The notes beneath the pieces were generated by a model that ran no database searches, was not told the DNA's origin, and was given only the letters and a program-made list of their open reading frames with translations. From assembly GCF_900155605.1 (NCBI RefSeq), contig NZ_LT707420.1:1455364-1519363 (forward strand): DNA of 64,000 nt. The letters are read 5' to 3'. The translations under genes and the position numbers were made by a program. Source of the stretch: Actinomyces marseillensis. GTDB taxonomy: Bacteria; Actinomycetota; Actinomycetes; Actinomycetales; Actinomycetaceae. This document shows positions 46,321-55,251 of this stretch, in pieces (position 1 is the first letter of the stretch; the number at the start of each line of letters is the position of its first letter).

Positions 46321-47723
46321 CAGCACTTTCCTTGATGTGTCGAACAGTATTCTTCCAAACGCTTAGTGTTTTGCGTTTGCTCGTCATGAGTAGCCGCGAA
46401 CAGCGTCTCACCGGTATCCAAATTCACTGTGACGAAGTACAGCCAATTGCCTTCAGCGGGATGCAAAGCAGCTTCAATTGCCTCGGTTGATGGCTGTGAA
46501 ATCGGCGAAGGAGGAAGACCCGGATTACGGTAGGTGTTGTAGGGGTTCTCAGCAGCAAGGTCATCTGCAGTCGGGATTCCGCCGGTCTTACCAACGCCGT
46601 ACAAGACGGTTGAATCCATCTGAAGCAAACCGTGGGTTTCACCATTTGTATCTGCCAAACGGTTGTCGATTACGCGGGAAACCATCGGAAGATACTCCGT
46701 ATTACGAACTTCTCGCTCGAGAATTGAGGCCTTGGTTAAGATCTTTTCGCGATCTGCGGCGGCAACGCCCAGCCCGTCAAGCCTCTGTGTCGTCCGAGTA
46801 ATCATCTGAGATATCAGCGAGGTTGCCGTCGCACCTTCTGCGAGTTCATAGGAACCCGGAGCAAGCCATCCCTCAACGTTTCCATTGGCCTCAGCTGGCA
46901 AGCCTAAAGCTGCCGTATCTGACATTGCGGACTTCACTTGGTCGAGAGGAATATCGGCAACCATCGAAATCTGCTCGGCGACTTGGTCCTTAGTCTGTCC
47001 GGGAGTCACCGTCACCGTATTATCACTGCGGTTCGCATCATCCAAAAGCGCAGCGATTGCCCCTGAGGCACTCATTTCTTTCTTGAGTGTGTAACTTCCG
47101 GGCCGAATACTCACGGCTGCTTTATTCGCATCAAATGCGCGAATGAAGGCAGTGAGCGATTTGACGACGCCCGCGTCTACTAGGCGCTGACCGATCTGCT
47201 GACCAGACTCACCGTCATACACCGTCACCACAACCTGTCCGCTGCCAGGACCCGGGTAGTCATCGGCGGTTGTTGAAGACGATGAGGAGCCACGCAATTG
47301 GGTGTACGCAAAGTACGCACCACCCGCGATCAGGGCAAGTGTCAGCAGCAGTACAAAAAACGTTCGAACTGCCCTGCGGCGCTTGCGTTTACGCACCAAA
47401 CGCCGTTCTTGTTCGAGGCGACGCGAGCGCATTCCCGTCGTCTCAACTGCCGTGTCTTCCTGAGCAGCGCGCCTTGAGCGACGCGTAGGCAAGTGTTCGG
47501 GAAGAGGCTGTGCTTCACGCGTAGTGGCTTCTGCTTCACGAGGCTGTGCGCCCGCTGGAGATGAGTGGAGAGAATCCCCTGGGGCACTTGCCGAGGAACG
47601 CAGGACCGGTCGACGTACCTGAGGCGATTCGGGTGCCTCCTCGGGAGTGTTTTCTTGCGAGCGGCGTTGGTGAATACTCGCGCGCTTCGGGAAAGGATAT
47701 TCGGGAGTGCTCTCGCTCATCAC
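46320..47723 (-). CDS. mltG: Endolytic transglycosylase MltG
   Basis: YceG-like lytic transglycosylase that cuts nascent glycan strands at the membrane. The cytosolic N-terminus (about 1-115) is long, charged and Arg/Ser/Pro-rich, followed by one membrane helix (about 118-142). The extracellular YceG domain spans about 155-460, with VTVTPGQTKDQVAEQI, the catalytic Glu in KASILEREV, and LPPSPISQPS. It starts GTG-ATG with GAGG upstream and overlaps the ruvX stop. Confidence 0.93.
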   Translation of the reverse strand: MMSESTPEYPFPKRASIHQRRSQENTPEEAPESPQVRRPVLRSSASAPGDSLHSSPAGAQPREAEATTREAQPLPEHLPTRRSRRAAQEDTAVETTGMRSRRLEQERRLVRKRKRRRAVRTFFVLLLTLALIAGGAYFAYTQLRGSSSSSTTADDYPGPGSGQVVVTVYDGESGQQIGQRLVDAGVVKSLTAFIRAFDANKAAVSIRPGSYTLKKEMSASGAIAALLDDANRSDNTVTVTPGQTKDQVAEQISMVADIPLDQVKSAMSDTAALGLPAEANGNVEGWLAPGSYELAEGATATSLISQMITRTTQRLDGLGVAAADREKILTKASILEREVRNTEYLPMVSRVIDNRLADTNGETHGLLQMDSTVLYGVGKTGGIPTADDLAAENPYNTYRNPGLPPSPISQPSTEAIEAALHPAEGNWLYFVTVNLDTGETLFAATHDEQTQNTKRLEEYCSTHQGKC

Positions 47724-48190
47724 TGTCCTTCCTCGAGGACAATTTCCCTTCCGGGAGCTTGTCCGCTCATTCGTTCCATCTCCAGGGCTGTCTCCAGAAT
47801 AATCGAGGCCGCCACTTGATCAATCATCTGTCGGTGTTCGCGTCGTCCGACACCGGCTTGCAGCAAACGTTCGTGTCCTTCGTGTGAACTCAAGCGTTCA
47901 TCGACCAAGCACACGCGACACGTAGGTAACGCCATTTTAATCTTCCTCGCGTACCTACGTGCGCCTTTCGCTGAAATGCCTTCACCGCCTTGCATGTGGC
48001 GTGGGAGCCCAACAACGATTTCTATCGCGCTGAGCTCATCAGCAATCCGCGTAATCTCTTCAAGCTCCGAGGCATCGTCTTGACGAGTCAGCGTTTGGAG
48101 AGGCAAGGCCAGGACTGCTCCCGCATCACTTCGTGCGAGACCAACCCTGACCGTGCCAACATCAACTGCCAGACGAACTCCTGGGCGCAT
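47720..48190 (-). CDS. ruvX: RuvX/YqgF pre-16S rRNA nuclease
   Basis: Holliday-junction-resolvase fold (YqgF) protein, linked to processing of the 16S rRNA 5' end and once proposed as a resolvase. 156 residues. Conserved acidic site in VDVGTVRVGLARSD near 10-23, VGLPRHMQGG, and VDERLSSHEGHERL. It overlaps alaS by one base and mltG by four, so the genes are translationally coupled. Confidence 0.94.
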   Translation of the reverse strand: MRPGVRLAVDVGTVRVGLARSDAGAVLALPLQTLTRQDDASELEEITRIADELSAIEIVVGLPRHMQGGEGISAKGARRYARKIKMALPTCRVCLVDERLSSHEGHERLLQAGVGRREHRQMIDQVAASIILETALEMERMSGQAPGREIVLEEGQ

Positions 48191-50898
48191 TACAGCTCTT
48201 GGATCTGCGAATTCACATCATTCAGAGCGTCTTCAATAGCTTCCGGATTGGATCCGCCGCCCTGAGCAAGATCGTCGCGTCCGCCACCGCCACCGCCGAG
48301 AATCTTTGCGGCACGACGAACGAATTGTCCTGCACGTGCGCTGTGCTGGCGAGCAAGATCATTCGTCGCGACAGTGACCATAGGCTTACCGTTAATGATG
48401 CCGGCAAGTGCGACAAGCACGGGACCGTCATTACCAAGGCGCTCACGAATATCGGTCGCCATTGCACGAAGGTCATCAGCCGATCCCAAAGCGCCCACGG
48501 GTGCGATGACGCTGGTAAATTTGCCAATCTTGCGAGCATTTTGAGCTAGCAGTGCTGCTTCTGCGAGTGCTTGCTGCTCACGGATCTTTTGAAGCTCCTT
48601 TTCTGCCTCACGCAGACGGCCCATCATGGATTCAACGCGTGAAGCCAGTTCGTCGGGACGCCCGCCAAGCATCGAGCTCAGCTGCGACACAAGAGCGTGT
48701 TCTTTTGCTTGGAAGGCGTAGGCGCCATCTCCAACAAGAGCGTCGATACGGCGCACACCCGAACCGATTGAGCCTTCACTCAACACAGTCACGCGGCCCA
48801 GATGTCCGGTCGAAGGAACGTGGGTTCCACCGCACAGTTCGCGATCAAAGTTATCGCCGATGCTGACAACGCGAACTTCGGAGCCGTACTTTTCGCCAAA
48901 GAGTGCGATCGCACCTGAGCGCTTGGCATCATCGAGCGACATGATCTCTGTGGTCACTGCGAGATCCTGCGCAAGCTTCTCGTTGACAAGGCTTTCGATC
49001 TCGTTAAGTTGTCCTTCGCCCAAGGCAGTCGAGTTCGTGAAGTCGAAGCGCAGACGCGAAGGCGAATTTTCGCTACCTGCCTGCTCGGCGTCCTTGTTCA
49101 CAATGCGACGCAAGCCTGCGTAGACCATGTGGGTTGCCGTGTGAGCGCGCGCGATTGCGAGCCTGCGCTCAGTATCGATTTCCGCGTATGCCTTCTCCCC
49201 CAAGGTCGCTTTGCCTTCGGTAAGAGTTCCGCGGTGAACTGACAGCCCACGAATCGGTGCCTGCACGTCATGGACCTCAATCACACCGCCATCAGCGAGG
49301 CGAATGGTGCCGTGGTCGGCAAGCTGACCGCCCATTTCGGCATAGAAAGGCGTGCGGTCAAGGATGATCTCTACCTCTGCCGGAGCGCTCGCTGCAGGAG
49401 TCGGAACGCCATCGACGAGCAGGCCGACGACCTGGGCATCAATTGCATTTTCCGTGTAACCAACGAAGGTCGAGCCGCCACCGAGCTCCTTTTCGATGTC
49501 GTGGAAGATACGAACGTCAGTGTGGCCGGTCTTCTTTGCGCGCGCATCGGCACGAGCACGTTCCTTCTGCTCTTCCATCAGCGCACGGAAGGCCGCCTCG
49601 TCGACCTGGACTCCCTGCTCAGCTGCCATTTCAAGGGTCAGATCGATGGGGAAACCGTAGGTATCGTGAAGCGAGAATGCGGACGCACCCGAGATCATCG
49701 GCGTACCAGGAGCGGACTTCGCTTCTTCAACAGCCACGTCCAAAATGGTCGTTCCAGCACTCAGAGTGCGACGGAATGCTTCTTCTTCGGCGTAGGCTAC
49801 CTCGGAAATCGTGCTCCAGTTTGTTTCCAATTCGGGGTACGAGGCCTTCATTGCATCCTTGGATGCTGTGAGCAAAATCGGCATAGTTGCCGTATCAACA
49901 CCCAGCAGGCGCATGGAACGCACAGCGCGACGGATCAGGCGACGTAGAACATATCCGCGACCATCATTACCGGGGCGCACACCGTCACCAATGAGCATGA
50001 GAGAGGAACGAACATGGTCGGCGACCACGCGCAGGCGCACGTCATCGTCGTATGCCGCTCCTGCTTCGGGCCCAGCTGCACCGAGTCCATAGCGTTTACC
50101 GCTCATTTCTTCAGCGGCCGCAATTACCGGGTAAACTTCGTCGATCTCGTACATATTCGGCTTGTCCTGCATGACGAATGCAAGACGTTCCAAACCTGCA
50201 CCGGTATCGATAGCTTTCTGATCAAGTTCACCGAGCAGCGGGTAATCCTTGCCAGCGCCTTCGCCGCGCATGTACTGGTCGAAGACCAAGTTCCACAACT
50301 CAAGGTAGCGGTCTCCACCCGGATCAACGTTGCCACCCACGGCCTCGGGGCCATAGGAAGGACCACGATCGTAGTGCCATTCGCAGCACGGGCCGGCGGG
50401 ACCGGGCTGACCGGTATCCCAGAAGTTCTCTTCGCGAGGAAGACGAACAATATGGCGAGGATCCATACCGATCTGCTTCGTCAGGACGTTGAAAGCTTCC
50501 TCGTCCTTTTCCCAGATGGTCACCCACATGCGTTCACCATCGAGGCCATACTTGCCTTCAGACTGATCACCCGTGAGCAGATCCCATGCGAAACTGATCG
50601 CGCCTTCCTTGAAGTAATCACCGAAGGAGAAGTTACCGTTCATCTGGAAGAAGGTACCGTGGCGAGTGGTTCGTCCAACGTTATCGATGTCATTGGTACG
50701 AATGCACTTTTGAACAGATGCTGCCCGGGGCCAGGGTGCGGGTTCAACACCGATGATATAGGGAATAAAAGGAACCATTCCCGCGATCGTGAAGAGAATC
50801 GATGGCTCAGGAGAAACAAGAGACACCGACGGGCGAATCTCATGGCCTTGGGATGCAAAGTAGTCAAGCCAACGTTGACGAATTTCAGAAGTGCGCAT
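48190..50898 (-). CDS. alaS: Alanyl-tRNA synthetase
   Basis: Charges tRNA-Ala. 902 residues with class II catalytic core at the N-terminus (IRQRWLDYFASQGH, NMNGNFSFGDYF-like FQMNGNFSFGDYF), the editing domain with HTATHMVYAGLRR and CGGTHV, and a C-terminal C-Ala domain with glycines (KILGGGGGGRDDLAQGG). ATG start. First gene of the alaS-ruvX-mltG-aroE-prepilin peptidase operon. Confidence 0.98.
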   Translation of the reverse strand: MRTSEIRQRWLDYFASQGHEIRPSVSLVSPEPSILFTIAGMVPFIPYIIGVEPAPWPRAASVQKCIRTNDIDNVGRTTRHGTFFQMNGNFSFGDYFKEGAISFAWDLLTGDQSEGKYGLDGERMWVTIWEKDEEAFNVLTKQIGMDPRHIVRLPREENFWDTGQPGPAGPCCEWHYDRGPSYGPEAVGGNVDPGGDRYLELWNLVFDQYMRGEGAGKDYPLLGELDQKAIDTGAGLERLAFVMQDKPNMYEIDEVYPVIAAAEEMSGKRYGLGAAGPEAGAAYDDDVRLRVVADHVRSSLMLIGDGVRPGNDGRGYVLRRLIRRAVRSMRLLGVDTATMPILLTASKDAMKASYPELETNWSTISEVAYAEEEAFRRTLSAGTTILDVAVEEAKSAPGTPMISGASAFSLHDTYGFPIDLTLEMAAEQGVQVDEAAFRALMEEQKERARADARAKKTGHTDVRIFHDIEKELGGGSTFVGYTENAIDAQVVGLLVDGVPTPAASAPAEVEIILDRTPFYAEMGGQLADHGTIRLADGGVIEVHDVQAPIRGLSVHRGTLTEGKATLGEKAYAEIDTERRLAIARAHTATHMVYAGLRRIVNKDAEQAGSENSPSRLRFDFTNSTALGEGQLNEIESLVNEKLAQDLAVTTEIMSLDDAKRSGAIALFGEKYGSEVRVVSIGDNFDRELCGGTHVPSTGHLGRVTVLSEGSIGSGVRRIDALVGDGAYAFQAKEHALVSQLSSMLGGRPDELASRVESMMGRLREAEKELQKIREQQALAEAALLAQNARKIGKFTSVIAPVGALGSADDLRAMATDIRERLGNDGPVLVALAGIINGKPMVTVATNDLARQHSARAGQFVRRAAKILGGGGGGRDDLAQGGGSNPEAIEDALNDVNSQIQEL

Positions 50899-50960
50899 AG
50901 TACCCCATAGTAGTGGACAACAATCAGAATCGTGTATTGGTCATTCGCGCGTACCAAATA

Positions 50961-50997
50961 AAGTAAAGCCCCGAGGCAGCGCCTCGGGGCTTTACTT
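50961..50997 (-). terminator. Terminator after rpsD
   Basis: 17-bp stem (50961-50977 with 50981-50997) around AGC, 8 nt past the rpsD stop. On the minus strand it continues TATTTGG. Confidence 0.85.
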
Positions 50998-51005
50998 AAA
51001 CGCAA

Positions 51006-51629
51006 TCAGCGCGAGTAGTGTTCGACGACCATCTGCACATCGCAGGTGACGGGAACCTCTGCACGCTTCGGGCGACGCACGAGCGTTGCCTTCAAGCGAG
51101 AGATCTCAACGTCCAGGTAATCGGGGGTTGCAGGAAGCGCATCGCGGTGGATGCCCTCGGCTGCAATCTCGAAGGGGACGGTGGTCTGAGACTTGGGCTT
51201 GACCTGAATGGTCTGTCCGGGCTTCACGCGGAAGGAAGGACGATCGACGATCTTGCCATCAACCATGATGTGACGGTGAACGACGAACTGACGAGCCTGC
51301 TGGATGGTGCGAGCAAATCCTGCGCGCAGAACCAGGGCATCAAGACGCATTTCCAGGAGCTCAACCAGGTTTTCACCGGTCAGACCTGCGCTGCGGCGTG
51401 CTTCTTCGAAGACGTGACGCATCTGCGCTTCACGGATGCCGTACTGTGCACGAAGACGCTGCTTTTCCTTCAGACGAACCGCGTAGTCAGATTCTTGACG
51501 GCGACGGCTACGGCCGTGTTCACCGGGGCCGTAAGGACGCTTCTCGAAGTAGCGAACTGCCTTCGGGGTGAGTGCGAAGCCAAGGGCGCGGGATTCGCGC
51601 ACCTGCTTGCGTGAACGATTGTGAGCCAT
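51006..51629 (-). CDS. rpsD: 30S ribosomal protein S4
   Basis: Primary 16S rRNA-binding protein that nucleates the 30S body. The ATG at 51629 has AAAGG upstream and gives 207 residues; an in-frame start at 51683 would read into the structured leader. The Cys-free N-terminal form (MAHNRSRKQVRESRALG) is followed by the S4 RNA-binding domain with LEMRLDALVLRAGFARTI and ARQFVVHRHIMVDG. It stands alone, not in the alpha operon, as usual in actinobacteria. Confidence 0.97.
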   Translation of the reverse strand: MAHNRSRKQVRESRALGFALTPKAVRYFEKRPYGPGEHGRSRRRQESDYAVRLKEKQRLRAQYGIREAQMRHVFEEARRSAGLTGENLVELLEMRLDALVLRAGFARTIQQARQFVVHRHIMVDGKIVDRPSFRVKPGQTIQVKPKSQTTVPFEIAAEGIHRDALPATPDYLDVEISRLKATLVRRPKRAEVPVTCDVQMVVEHYSR

Positions 51630-51655
51630 TAAATGACCTTTCCTGTCTCTGATGT

Positions 51656-51714
51656 CGCACCCGCGGTGCGGATGCGGGGTCAACTCCAGGCATAATGCCG
51701 TCGGCTAAGACCCC
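51656..51714 (-). promoter_or_regulatory. Structured rpsD leader, possible S4 autoregulation site
   Basis: On the minus strand the leader folds into a helix GGGGTC/GACCCC (51709-51714 with 51676-51681) enclosing a small hairpin GGCA-TTA-TGCC (51689-51699), followed by a second hairpin CGCACC-GCG-GGTGCG (51656-51670) about 27 bases before the start codon. S4 represses its own translation through leader structures in other bacteria; this site has not been matched to a known class. Confidence 0.4.
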
Positions 51715-51749
51715 AGGTAGCTGTCGCCACTACGGGCAACCGGATCAGT

Positions 51750-53120
51750 CTAGCGTACTTTTAATAGTTCACGAAGCACTGCAAGCCGTTTAGTGAGGAT
51801 AGCCTCATTGCCGTTCGTCGTCGGCTCGTAGTATGAAGTACCAACAAGGTCGTCAGGAAGGTATTGCTGCGCCGCAACATGGTGAGGGGCATCGTGAGAG
51901 TAGATATAGTCAACGCCATGCCCTAATCGTGAAGCTCCGCTGTAGTGAGCATCGCGCAGATGCGGAGGGACCGCCCCTCCCTTGCCTTGCCGAATATCGG
52001 CCAGCGCAGCATCAATTGCGAGATAAGCGCGATTTGATTTCGGCGCAACTGTCACGGCAATTACCGCTTCGCTGAGAATGATCCGCGCTTCAGGCATACC
52101 AATCATTTGAACCGCTTGTGCTGCAGAAACGGCAGTTGTCAGCACCTCGGGAGCAGCCATACCGACATCTTCAGCGGCACAGATCATGACACGTCTGGCA
52201 ATGAACCGCGGGTCCTCCCCCGCTTCAAGCATTCGCGCGAGATAGTGCAACGCGGCATTGACGTCTGAACCGCGCATGGACTTAATAAAAGCGCTGGCAA
52301 CATCGTAGTGCTGATCTTGATCCCAACGAACCAAAGCCTGATTTGCAGCATTTGCGACGTCCTCGGCGTCGATCATCCAAGGCCCCTGCGCGCTTCCCTC
52401 GGATTCTTCGTTCTTTTCCGCCCGCGAGGCCGCGGCCGCCTCGAGGAGGGTCAATGCCTTGCGTGCATCTGCCCCAGCCAAGCGCAAAAGGCCAGCACGA
52501 GCGTCATCAGACAGGTCAAAGAGCGCTTTCAAGCCCGTATCACTGGCAAGAGCACGATCAAGCAAAAGAGAAAGATCTTCGCTGGTGAGCGCATACAAAG
52601 TCAGTAAAAGCGAGCGCGAAAGCAGAGGCGAAATCACCGAGAAGGAAGGATTCTCGGTTGTCGCAGCAACCAAAGTGACCCAGCGATTCTCGACCGCCGG
52701 AAGAAGGGCATCTTGCTGCGATTTGGAAAAGCGATGGACTTCGTCAACGAAGAGGATGGTCTCTTCTCCCGTTGAAGTCAGTCCTCGGCGCGCTTGCGAA
52801 ATCACGTCACGAAGGTCTTTCACTCCGGAGGTGACTGCGGAAACCTCACAGAATCTACGTCCTGATGCACGTGCAATAAGGTAGGCAAGAGTAGTCTTTC
52901 CCGTTCCAGGAGGCCCCCAAAGAATCACGGAACTCAAGCCTGCGGGAGAGTCACTGCTCGGGGTGAGGAGTCTGCGCAGAGGGGATCCAGGTTTGAGCAG
53001 ATGCTGCTGACCAACGATCTCGTCAACACTTTGGGGACGCATCCGAACTGCCAGTGGAGCGTGCTCATCAACCACAGGAGTCCCGAATTCTTCGATTCCC
53101 TGTGAATCAAAGAGGTCCAT
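51750..53120 (-). CDS. rarA: RarA/MgsA-family AAA+ ATPase
   Basis: Replication-recombination factor that acts at stalled forks and DNA ends. N-terminal AAA+ with Walker A WGPPGTGKTTLAYLI near 68, Walker B VDEVHRFSK, sensor VAATTENPSF. The C-terminal tetramerisation region has DVNAALHYLARMLEAGEDPRFIARR and SRLGHGVDYIYSHD. 456 residues, typical. It lies between rpsD and the L,D-transpeptidase. Confidence 0.94.
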   Translation of the reverse strand: MDLFDSQGIEEFGTPVVDEHAPLAVRMRPQSVDEIVGQQHLLKPGSPLRRLLTPSSDSPAGLSSVILWGPPGTGKTTLAYLIARASGRRFCEVSAVTSGVKDLRDVISQARRGLTSTGEETILFVDEVHRFSKSQQDALLPAVENRWVTLVAATTENPSFSVISPLLSRSLLLTLYALTSEDLSLLLDRALASDTGLKALFDLSDDARAGLLRLAGADARKALTLLEAAAASRAEKNEESEGSAQGPWMIDAEDVANAANQALVRWDQDQHYDVASAFIKSMRGSDVNAALHYLARMLEAGEDPRFIARRVMICAAEDVGMAAPEVLTTAVSAAQAVQMIGMPEARIILSEAVIAVTVAPKSNRAYLAIDAALADIRQGKGGAVPPHLRDAHYSGASRLGHGVDYIYSHDAPHHVAAQQYLPDDLVGTSYYEPTTNGNEAILTKRLAVLRELLKVR

Positions 53121-53135
53121 CTTTGCCCACCCTGT

Positions 53136-54554
53136 TTAGTAGTGACTGATAACAACGGTTCCGTTATCTGCCCACTCGTAAATCCAATGGGCACCGTCAA
53201 CGGGCATGTTGACACAACCGTGGGAGCCTCCGTAGCCCGACCAACCGAAAGAGGAACGCCACGGTGCTCCGTGCATCGCATATCCCCCGTAGAAATAAGT
53301 CACCCACGGAACGCCTTCGGTTTTGTAGGGAGTGCCGTCAGCGTTCTCTCCCTCCATCGTTTGAGATTGATACTGGAGATAAACGTGGAACTTGCCCGTA
53401 ACGGTTGGAGTATTAGGAGCACCGGGAACCATCGGAGTTGGACCGTGAACGATGGTGCGACCTTCATAAGCGGAAACAGTGTTCTTCGATAGATCAATGT
53501 CGATCCACTTTTCACCAGCAGCAGCTTGGTACACATCGTCACCGTAGCCGTCAGGAATATCCTGGCGATCATATTCGGGCTCGACCTTGTCATAGTCAAA
53601 GTCGCCCGAGTAGGATTTTCCGTTCTTCAGCGCATCTTCGATTCCGGAAATTACCGATTCAGTGTTATTTGCTCGGTAACCGACGGTACCCGCCTTGAGT
53701 ACGCCCACGACATCCCCACGGCTATTGACGCCCTGGATTCCCTTTTCGGATTCAACGTTCGTTGATTTCGCAAGCTCATTCACCCAAGCTGAAAGAGCTT
53801 GTGAATCCAGCACCGCCGCTTTGTCTCCTTCGACACTGACCTTGACCCACTTCATCTTGTCCTGTTGCGAAGCAGTGAAGTCATCGATGCCATCCGTGAT
53901 CGTCACGCTGGGAGATATCAAAGCCATCGCCTGTGACTTTGCTTCCTCAGCCCTTTCAGTCGTCACTTGAGGTTTGCGAACCTCAACTGGAATCGAACGT
54001 CCTTGTGCCCCAAGATCGGTGGCAACTTCTTGCTGAACTTTCGTCAGTTCGGAGCTCTCGATGGTAATTCCCTCTTGCGCGGGAACGACTTCGAAGGTAG
54101 TACCGTCATCGCTGACCTTGAGATGAGCGTCGCTCATTGGCGTTCCCACCTGTGAGGTCAAAGCAGTACCGAAAGCATTGAGCTTTGATTGATCAAAGTT
54201 CACGACAGGAGTAATCGAACGCGATCGAAAGATTCCTCGAAAACGCGAAAACAGATTTCGGTTCTCAGAAAACGCAGCATCTACCGTTGCGGGAATATCG
54301 ACTGCGATTCCCAAGTCTGACAGAGAAGCTTCACGCGTCTGCTCTGCAACAGTCAAGGTCACTTTTGCAGAATCAACCTTCTGACGCAGTTGATCTTCAA
54401 CCTGCTGTTTAGACAAAGAAGAGATCGATTGCCCCGCTATGGACGTACGCGGAAGTGCGTGTGCTGAGTAGAACCACCCAGACACGCCAAGAGCGATAAG
54501 GGCAACAACCGCGAATCCTAAGAGGACCGACAGTTTGAGGGATAGCTTTTTCAT
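53136..54554 (-). CDS. L,D-transpeptidase with VanW-like domain
   Basis: Exported peptidoglycan cross-linking or anchoring enzyme. One N-terminal membrane anchor (about 8-30). The middle contains PG_binding_4/VanW-like segments (about 35-330; the repeated unit starting SSLSKQQVEDQLRQK). The YkuD catalytic domain is at about 350-472 with HGAPWRSSFGWSGYGGSHGCVNM, containing the catalytic His and Cys. Ends in ISHY. ATG with GAGGGGG upstream. Builds 3-3 cross-links that resist classical beta-lactams in other actinobacteria. Confidence 0.92.
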   Translation of the reverse strand: MKKLSLKLSVLLGFAVVALIALGVSGWFYSAHALPRTSIAGQSISSLSKQQVEDQLRQKVDSAKVTLTVAEQTREASLSDLGIAVDIPATVDAAFSENRNLFSRFRGIFRSRSITPVVNFDQSKLNAFGTALTSQVGTPMSDAHLKVSDDGTTFEVVPAQEGITIESSELTKVQQEVATDLGAQGRSIPVEVRKPQVTTERAEEAKSQAMALISPSVTITDGIDDFTASQQDKMKWVKVSVEGDKAAVLDSQALSAWVNELAKSTNVESEKGIQGVNSRGDVVGVLKAGTVGYRANNTESVISGIEDALKNGKSYSGDFDYDKVEPEYDRQDIPDGYGDDVYQAAAGEKWIDIDLSKNTVSAYEGRTIVHGPTPMVPGAPNTPTVTGKFHVYLQYQSQTMEGENADGTPYKTEGVPWVTYFYGGYAMHGAPWRSSFGWSGYGGSHGCVNMPVDGAHWIYEWADNGTVVISHY

Positions 54555-54620
54555 AACCCCCTCATGCTATCTGTTTTCACTGTCGATTCCGGCAATAATG
54601 CGCTCAGAAGAGATGTGCTT

Positions 54621-55238
54621 TTACTCCCACAAACTCAAGTCTCCGGCTCCGCGCCGAGCGATACGCGCGCTGCCATCGGTGTAATCAATAACCGATGTCG
54701 CCTCGTCACCGCCGACCGGTGCCACAACGACTAGGTCAACTTGAGAGCCAATCTTGTCATCAACATCAAAGCCATCGCTCATGACCTCGCTGTGCCCCGG
54801 AAGAATCAGCGATGAGGCAACCAAGGGCTGACCGAGGGCAGACAGAATTGCTTGAACAACGCGGTGGTCTGGAATACGCACACCGATAGTGTGCTTCTTC
54901 TTGTTAAGCGTCATTCGGGGAACTTCCTTAGTTCCAGGGAGAATGAAGGTATAAGGCCCCGGAGTCGAGGCCTTCATCGCACGAAACTGCGAGTTGTCCA
55001 TAATGACCAAGTCACCAAGGCGCGCAAAAGTATCACAAAGAAGTGAGTAATTGTGCTTCTCGTCAAGGCGACGAATGACGCGGATACGATCAATTCCAGA
55101 TTTATTTCCCAGTACACACGCGAGCGCGTAACCCGAATCTGTCGGTATAGCAACTAGCCCACCGGAGTTGAGCACATCGACGACGCGATCAACAAGGCGA
55201 GTCTGCGGATTCTCGGGATGAATTTCAACAAAAGACAT
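54621..55238 (-). CDS. YciO/YrdC-family protein (Sua5/TsaC-like)
   Basis: YrdC-fold RNA-binding protein. The family includes TsaC/Sua5, which makes threonylcarbamoyl-AMP for tRNA t6A, and the YciO branch of less certain function. VAIPTDSGYALACVLGNKSGIDRI near 30-53 matches the K-x-R-x(n)-S-x-N surface only partly: the usual PTET is PTDS and the KxR motif is IRRLDEKHNY. The family block TPGPYTFILPGTKEVPR is present. 205 residues. The PTDS and EKHN variants favour YciO over Sua5. ATG with AAGGA; 13 nt after GH31. Confidence 0.82.
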   Translation of the reverse strand: MSFVEIHPENPQTRLVDRVVDVLNSGGLVAIPTDSGYALACVLGNKSGIDRIRVIRRLDEKHNYSLLCDTFARLGDLVIMDNSQFRAMKASTPGPYTFILPGTKEVPRMTLNKKKHTIGVRIPDHRVVQAILSALGQPLVASSLILPGHSEVMSDGFDVDDKIGSQVDLVVVAPVGGDEATSVIDYTDGSARIARRGAGDLSLWE

Positions 55239-55251
55239 GATGTTCCTTCAT

